Assembly: GCA_963575645.1 (NCBI GenBank) | Contig: OY754470.1 | Span: forward strand, 4,162,501 to 4,226,500 | Origin: Xanthostigma xanthostigma | Lineage: Eukaryota; Arthropoda; Insecta; Raphidioptera; Raphidiidae | DNA length: 64,000 bases | Direction: 5' to 3' | In this document: positions 59,025-64,000 of the stretch, in pieces | Position numbering within the stretch: position 1 is the first letter of the stretch | How the letters are laid out: each line of letters starts with the position of its first letter | The notes under the pieces: model-generated | The model's database searches: none | Told to the model about the DNA's origin: nothing | Seen by the model: only the letters and a program-made list of their open reading frames with translations | Made by a program: the position numbers and the translations under genes

Positions 59025-59462
59025 AGTATATTACACAAGGGCCGAAAGTGGGATATTCTTGCCTTGCGCGCCATGATACAGCTATCATGGCGCGAAGGGC
59101 AAGGTATCACACTTTCGGCCAGTGCGATTATACTATTTTCCTTCATACCTCAGTCGTACGCACGCTTATTAAATACATTAATTAACTGCTTATTAATTAA
59201 AGATAAATTCCAAGCAAGAAGCTTTGAGGTTATAGGTAAAAAAGCGCTTGACAGCTGTTCGCGACTATTAGCTAAAATGTAATAGGGTTGCTACGGAAAC
59301 GACATCTAAACAACAGTTGATTGGTTGTTTTTGCTTTACTACCGCCCGAACGTACAAACTTCCCGCATTGGTGCGTGTAATCCCACCAAGGAGTAAATGT
59401 TAGACTTTCTGCCTTATAATTGATGCCGAAAGTATGCACTTTCGATCGAGGTATGAATAAAA
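59025..59462 (-). repeat. Repeat K, inverted copy
   Basis: Opposite orientation to 11310-11740. Contains the hairpin CCTTGCGCGCCATGATA / TATCATGGCGCGAAGGGCAA and ends GAAAGTATGCACTTTCGATC. Confidence 0.65.
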
Positions 59463-59474
59463 TGCATAAATTAA

Positions 59475-59850
59475 CTATATGAATCACTGCCTATCTACTC
59501 AATGTGCGGTGAGTGAACGCAAAAAAGCGTATATCGAAAATATATCTGCGTCTCTTTCTTCGATGTAATTCCCTGATTTCTCCGATGATAGGATTGGTTG
59601 ATGTACTTGCATTCAATCTCTGAATAAAGTATCTCTGTTTCAAAAACTTTGCCTTTTTCTATAACGTTAACATGGGCGTACCCAGCTTTTGGCCCAGAAG
59701 GGGGCCAATTAGAAGCCTTCCGTGTTTGTTTTGCTCTCCTGGATACGCCAATGCTTACGGCGTAAAAAAAGATAAAAGTATATGTTTGCACCCTATTAGT
59801 TCGATTGCGATTTTATTCCTATGCTCAGTATAGAATAAAAGTATAATATG
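59475..59850 (-). repeat. Interspersed repeat H, inverted copy
   Basis: ATATATCTGCGTCTCTTTCT and TTCGATTGCGATTTTATTCC match 21545-21855 in reverse. A small element (59671-59753) is inserted. Confidence 0.6.
59671..59753. repeat. Small hAT-like MITE
   Basis: CATGGGCGTACCCAG and CTGGATACGCCAATG are inverted termini resembling the CAGTGGCGTAGC ends of hAT elements. 83 bp. Confidence 0.45.
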
Positions 59851-60309
59851 ATAAAATGTTATTTTTAAAAAAGTAACACAAAATGTAAAATGAACCACAC
59901 TGTTTCTTATACACGTGTTTTAAGATAATATTTCAAAATGCACGTGGCCTGTGTAGTACAAGTCACGTTCGTGTGAACTAGTTAAAATAATAATTTATCA
60001 TCAGGTTTGAAATTTATACGACTGCATTGCGTTTGCAGAAGCGCTTGATAACACGTATGACCAGAATTGCAGTTCCAGTGGTATGAAATTACTATGAAAA
60101 TGATGACATAACAACTTTTATGTAGCTGTAGAATGCAATAATAATTGTATTTCTGCTGCCATTGTTGTAATAAATTTAACACTGTAACTGCGGGGTTTGC
60201 CACAAGTTGGCGGAGGTCATACAGGATAGGTTCACTCGAAGAGGAAGGGATGAATGGTGATACAAAAAATTGTTTTCATTCAAAATATCTATTAATTTCT
60301 TGTAAAAAA

Positions 60310-60893
60310 TGTGATTTTTAAGTTGACTCTTTTTTTAACAGCATGTAGAAATCAAATAAACGATCAACTATTTTAAGTAACTTTTTTATCAAAACTCAAA
60401 AATAAGAGAGAAACAGCTCAAAGTTTAATTAAAACCTTTGATTAACGTGTGATTAGAACTCTTCAATAAATAAAATTAACGACCAATTTTTCAGACAATA
60501 TATTAACAAAAAAAAAAAAAACATTAACGTTTCGATCCGGATTTGGATCTTCTTCAGAACGGATCTAAAAATATAAAAAAGAAATGATAGCACGAATCGG
60601 AAATGCATCCCAAATAATTCGCGTAAGGCCCTTATCGCTGCCACAAGCATGGCTATTGGCTACGACGCATGCATCTTTGTGTCCAACAAAACTTGAACAA
60701 TTTCTGTAGTGAATACTTGACAATAACGTAGGTAACACGTTTCCATAGTGACATAATATAACCTCATAATTTGATAAAATTTTGAAAGCTCGTTCATTTT
60801 TGAGTTTTGATAAAAAAGTTACTTGAAATATTTGTTCGTCTATTTGATTTCTACATGCTGTTAAAAAAAAGAATCAACTTAAAAATCACTCTG
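60310..60893. mobile_element. TIR element with inserted family J half-copy
   Basis: AAGTTGACTCTTTTTTTAAC...GTAACTTTTTTATCAAAACT and the inverse near 60790-60890 form arms of about 95 bp. A family J half (60436-60570, with GATCCGGATTTGGATCTTCT) lies between. Confidence 0.6.
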
Positions 60894-60894
60894 T

Positions 60895-61655
60895 ATATAC
60901 CAATCATATTTTCTTGATGATTTCGCAACTTTTGTTAATCCTTCATTTGTTTTTAAGTTTAAATGAAGAATACGGAATTTTAGTTCACTAATATATTTTG
61001 ATGAAAATACGTGACTAAAAAAATAAAAAACTAAGACCCGACTACGTAAATGAAAAAATCAAGCAAATCAAAACATAAGACAGTATTTATAGCTTAAAAA
61101 CTTCAACCAAAACGCTAAAATAATGTTCTCTGACAACCATTTAAAATGTCTGACACCTCAAATATGTCGAACATCTATCCAATTAAAAAAACAAACAGTA
61201 TCTATAAATTTTTACATGTCGTCAAAACGACATCTTTCAGAAAATTTAGAGGGAAAACGCCCCAAAATCAAGAAAAGTCATAGAGGAAATAGGTGTCAGA
61301 CTAGGCCTATTGTAGCCATATACAAAATTTGGGGAGAGGATGTGTCAGTAAAATTTTTGCTGACGGGCACTCTGACTATAACGGATCGTGGAAGTAAACA
61401 GCCTAATAATTTAGCATTAATATAATAATTATATCTACAATAATCCTCTATTTATTCGAAACGGTAAACGCCCGCCGAAACAATTAATATTTGAACATTT
61501 CGATTAAAGCCAATAGTTATTGTGTTCTAACAAATTATTAGTCTAGCCGAATGCCCTTAACAGCCGTTGCACAATTAATTTGTTAAACATGAATTGACAA
61601 TAGGTAGTCATTACGTTTATTGTCATCATACGTACTGCACATCCATGTTTATATA
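60895..61655. other. Unassigned; one open frame of unknown meaning
   Basis: A 100-codon plus frame at 61123-61425 has higher complexity than its surroundings (for example KRPKIKKSHRGNRCQTRPIV) but no motif I recognise. It may be a transposon protein fragment. Confidence 0.35.
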
Positions 61656-61659
61656 TGAC

Positions 61660-62703
61660 TAGCCGCTACCCGCGGCTACGCCCGCGATTGAGATGGAAAT
61701 CGACTTTTGACATGCATATCAGGGGTTGAGGTATTGCACATATTTTGACAAAAAATTTTCTTATTTTTCGTAAAAAATTTTTATTTTTTTTTAATAAAAA
61801 GTATCCTATGTTACTTCTAATACCTTCAAGAGTGTATGTGCAAAGTTTCATGATGATCGGTTAAGTAGTTTTTGCGTGAAAGCGTAACAAACAAACTTAC
61901 ATTCGCATTTATAATATTAAGTAAGTATGATATGATAACAATTTTCTTATTTTTCGTAAAAATTTTTTATTTTTTTTTAATAAAAAGTATCCTATGTTAC
62001 TTCTAATACCTTCAAGAGTGTATGTGCAAAGTTTCATGATGATCGGTTAAGTGAAAGCGTAACAAACAAACTTACATTCGCATTTATAAAGGGATTAGTT
62101 TAGTAGGGAAGTAAGTCTAAAATAATAAAGTGACAGCTAACCACAAAAATTACGGATAACCTCAAAAATGTGAATAGTATTATACTGCATGTAACGACAG
62201 AAGAAAATAACAATAAATATAGAAAAATAACTATATTCAATTGAATTAGATATTGAATTAGATATTGTCGTCACCGTCGGTAATACAGTGGGTTGGTATT
62301 ACAGTATTCAGGGTTGAAACTTCATTACTATGATGCTAGATGGCGTTGAAGTAGCTAAATTTGACGATATTTTGACAATTTTCTTATTTTTCGTAAAAAA
62401 TTTTTATTTTTTTTTAATAAAAAGTATCCTATGTTACTTCTAATACCTTCAAGAGTGTATGTGCAAAGTTTCATGATGATCGGTTAAGTAGTTTTTGCGT
62501 GAAAGCGTAACAAACAAACTTACATTCGCATTTATAATATTTTTCTTATTTTTCGTAAAAAATTTTTATTTCTTTTAATAAAAAGTATCCTATGTTACTT
62601 CTAATACCTTCAAGAGTGTATGTGCAAAGTTTCATGATGATCGGTTAAGTAGTTTTTGCGTGAAAGCGTAACAAACAAACTTACATTCGCATTTATAATA
62701 TTA
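61660..62703 (+). repeat. Repeat C cluster, four 165-bp units
   Basis: Units at about 61749-61917, 61937-62089, 62375-62540 and 62541-62703 are nearly identical (TTCTTATTTTTCGTAAAAA, then TCATGATGATCGGTTAAG, then TTACATTCGCATTTATAA). Unit 2 lacks about 12 bp around AGTTTTTGC. The first unit is preceded by CTAGCCGCTACCCGCGGC, the usual start of such repeats. Confidence 0.85.
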
Positions 62704-62709
62704 GTATGA

Positions 62710-63020
62710 TTTCGAATAATAGGATAAAGCTGGCTACAGACGCCACCTCTGTCGGCTAGTCTGTCGATTTATTCCATATGATGGAAAAATTTGTTATTTT
62801 TTTATCACATAATATGTTACCGTTATTATTATAATGATACAAAATAATGTTATGGAGTATAGACTGTGATCACATTACGATTATTGTAATGAGTATATCC
62901 GCAGTCTAACGTCATCAAATTTTTTATTTGTTGAATGTTTGATGGTACTCAGTACTCACAGAAAATAAATGACTCATCTGCATAGCAAAGTTTCGTTTTT
63001 TAAGTTAAACTATGATCAAA
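62710..63020. other. No gene or clear element seen
   Basis: AT-rich sequence between repeat C and the 63022 palindrome. Confidence 0.4.
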
Positions 63021-63021
63021 A

Positions 63022-63284
63022 TTAATAAGAAAAAATTCTCAGGTTTGTGGACAAAAGTTATATTTATAATTGTACGACGTTTCGTCTATAAATTTAGACT
63101 TTTTCAAGTACAAAATTGAAAATTATTTAAAACAATAATTATGAAAATAAAATGTTTATTTTCATAATTATTGTTTTAAATAATTTTCAATTTTGTACTT
63201 GAAAAAGTCTAAATTTATAGACGAAACGTCGTACAATTATAAATATAACTTTTGTCCACAAACCTGAGAATTTTTTCTTATTAA
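63022..63284. mobile_element. Perfect 130-bp-arm palindrome
   Basis: Arms 63022-63151 and 63155-63284 are exact inverted copies by eye, separated by 3 bases. Each arm carries GTACGACGTTTCGTC...GACTTTTTCAAGTAC. The right flank CGATGGACACGATATCTAAT matches a half-copy at about 14736-14900. Confidence 0.9.
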
Positions 63285-63514
63285 CTATTATCGATGGACA
63301 CGATATCTAATATATATGATCAAAATGATTCGAAAATGTGTCGAAGAGGAAATGGTATAAACATAAATGTTAACAAAGAAAAAGAAAAAAATATGTTGGT
63401 ACAGTCGGATTCATGTATTTTCAACACCATTTCCTCATACGCTGCTGAACTATTGAAAAAATACGTTTAACAATATTAACTGACAAATATTTGATTAACG
63501 TCTGAATAGAACTC

Positions 63515-63732
63515 TTCAAATAAATAAAATTGTCGACCAATTTTTTTTCAGACTATATATTGACAAAAATAAAATTATAAATCAATATTACAAAAGTTGA
63601 CGTTTCGATCTGGATTTAGAGCTTCTTCATAAATAATCTAAAAATATAAAAAATTAATATTGATTTATAATTTTATTTTTGTCAATATATAGTCTGAAAA
63701 AAATTGGTCGACAATTTTATTTAGGTATTTGA
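63515..63732. mobile_element. Foldback of family J, right copy
   Basis: TCAAATAAATAAAATTGTCG and its inverse bound a middle with GACGTTTCGATCTGGATTTA. The stem of the internal module is partly decayed compared with 26955-26988. Confidence 0.75.
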
Positions 63733-64000
63733 AAATATTAACTGACATTTATACTTAAAAAAAATGAAATAGATTACTCGACCATTCTTCTAATCTCTGA
63801 AGGATCTGTGGAGGAAAAGTTTAGGAAACGCTGTATTTGACAAAAAAAACAAACAAAACAAATGTCTCTTTACTTGGATATAGGAAAGTTTCATATTTCT
63901 ACAGTCCAGGCAATAATGATATGATAAAATTCTGCTCACGAATGTAGTAAAGTACAAATGAGTCATGTAGGACTGACCAACTATTGCACATTGATTTATT

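Noticed and set aside
61123-61425. 100-codon frame
   Set aside because: Somewhat protein-like but no recognisable motif; left unassigned rather than named.

Overview
The window is AT-rich, intron-dominated insect DNA, most likely lepidopteran. The clues are many repeats ending in motifs such as GACGAAGTCGCGGGTAACAG-CTAGT, an insect gustatory receptor, and insect-type hAT, mariner, Harbinger and Helitron debris. No bacterial features are present. Assignment to Lepidoptera is inference from repeat style; the insect origin is firmer.

The backbone is one minus-strand gene for a rhodopsin-class GPCR of the Tre1/moody family (NRY in place of DRY at the end of TM3). Its first coding exon (52759-52992, N-terminus and TM1) and second coding exon (1174-1412, TM2-TM3) join in phase 0 across an intron of about 51.3 kb. 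The rest of the gene lies left of base 1. Nearly everything else in the window is inside this intron.

Inside the intron, on the opposite strand, sits a complete four-exon gustatory receptor gene (39689-43298; exons 39689-40585, 42606-42665, 42733-42822, 43236-43298; 369 residues). Its first intron carries a Harbinger-type MITE 15 bp after the splice donor, so a naive ORF reads into the MITE. An unidentified 28-codon exon (58326-58409, plus strand) lies upstream of the GPCR's first coding exon.

The remainder is a dense mosaic of transposon remains: an LTR with a tRNA-Lys primer site at the left edge, hAT elements with target-site duplications (4480-4967, 27507-28535), a hAT transposase C-terminus (52249-52563), Harbinger MITEs (8587, 10308, 40601), pogo/mariner elements (31116, 49677, 57385), a Helitron helicase tail (29580-29963), a LINE reverse-transcriptase tail (48801-49497), tRNA-derived SINEs, and many foldback elements. 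Some foldbacks have perfectly matched arms (63022-63284, 56464-56634) or very long ones (37027-38194).

The most unusual signal is an RNA-like module, GAAGA - short hairpin - GAAACGT, in at least five unrelated repeat contexts. The stem sequences differ but still pair, and the layout resembles the hammerhead ribozyme core known from Penelope-like elements.
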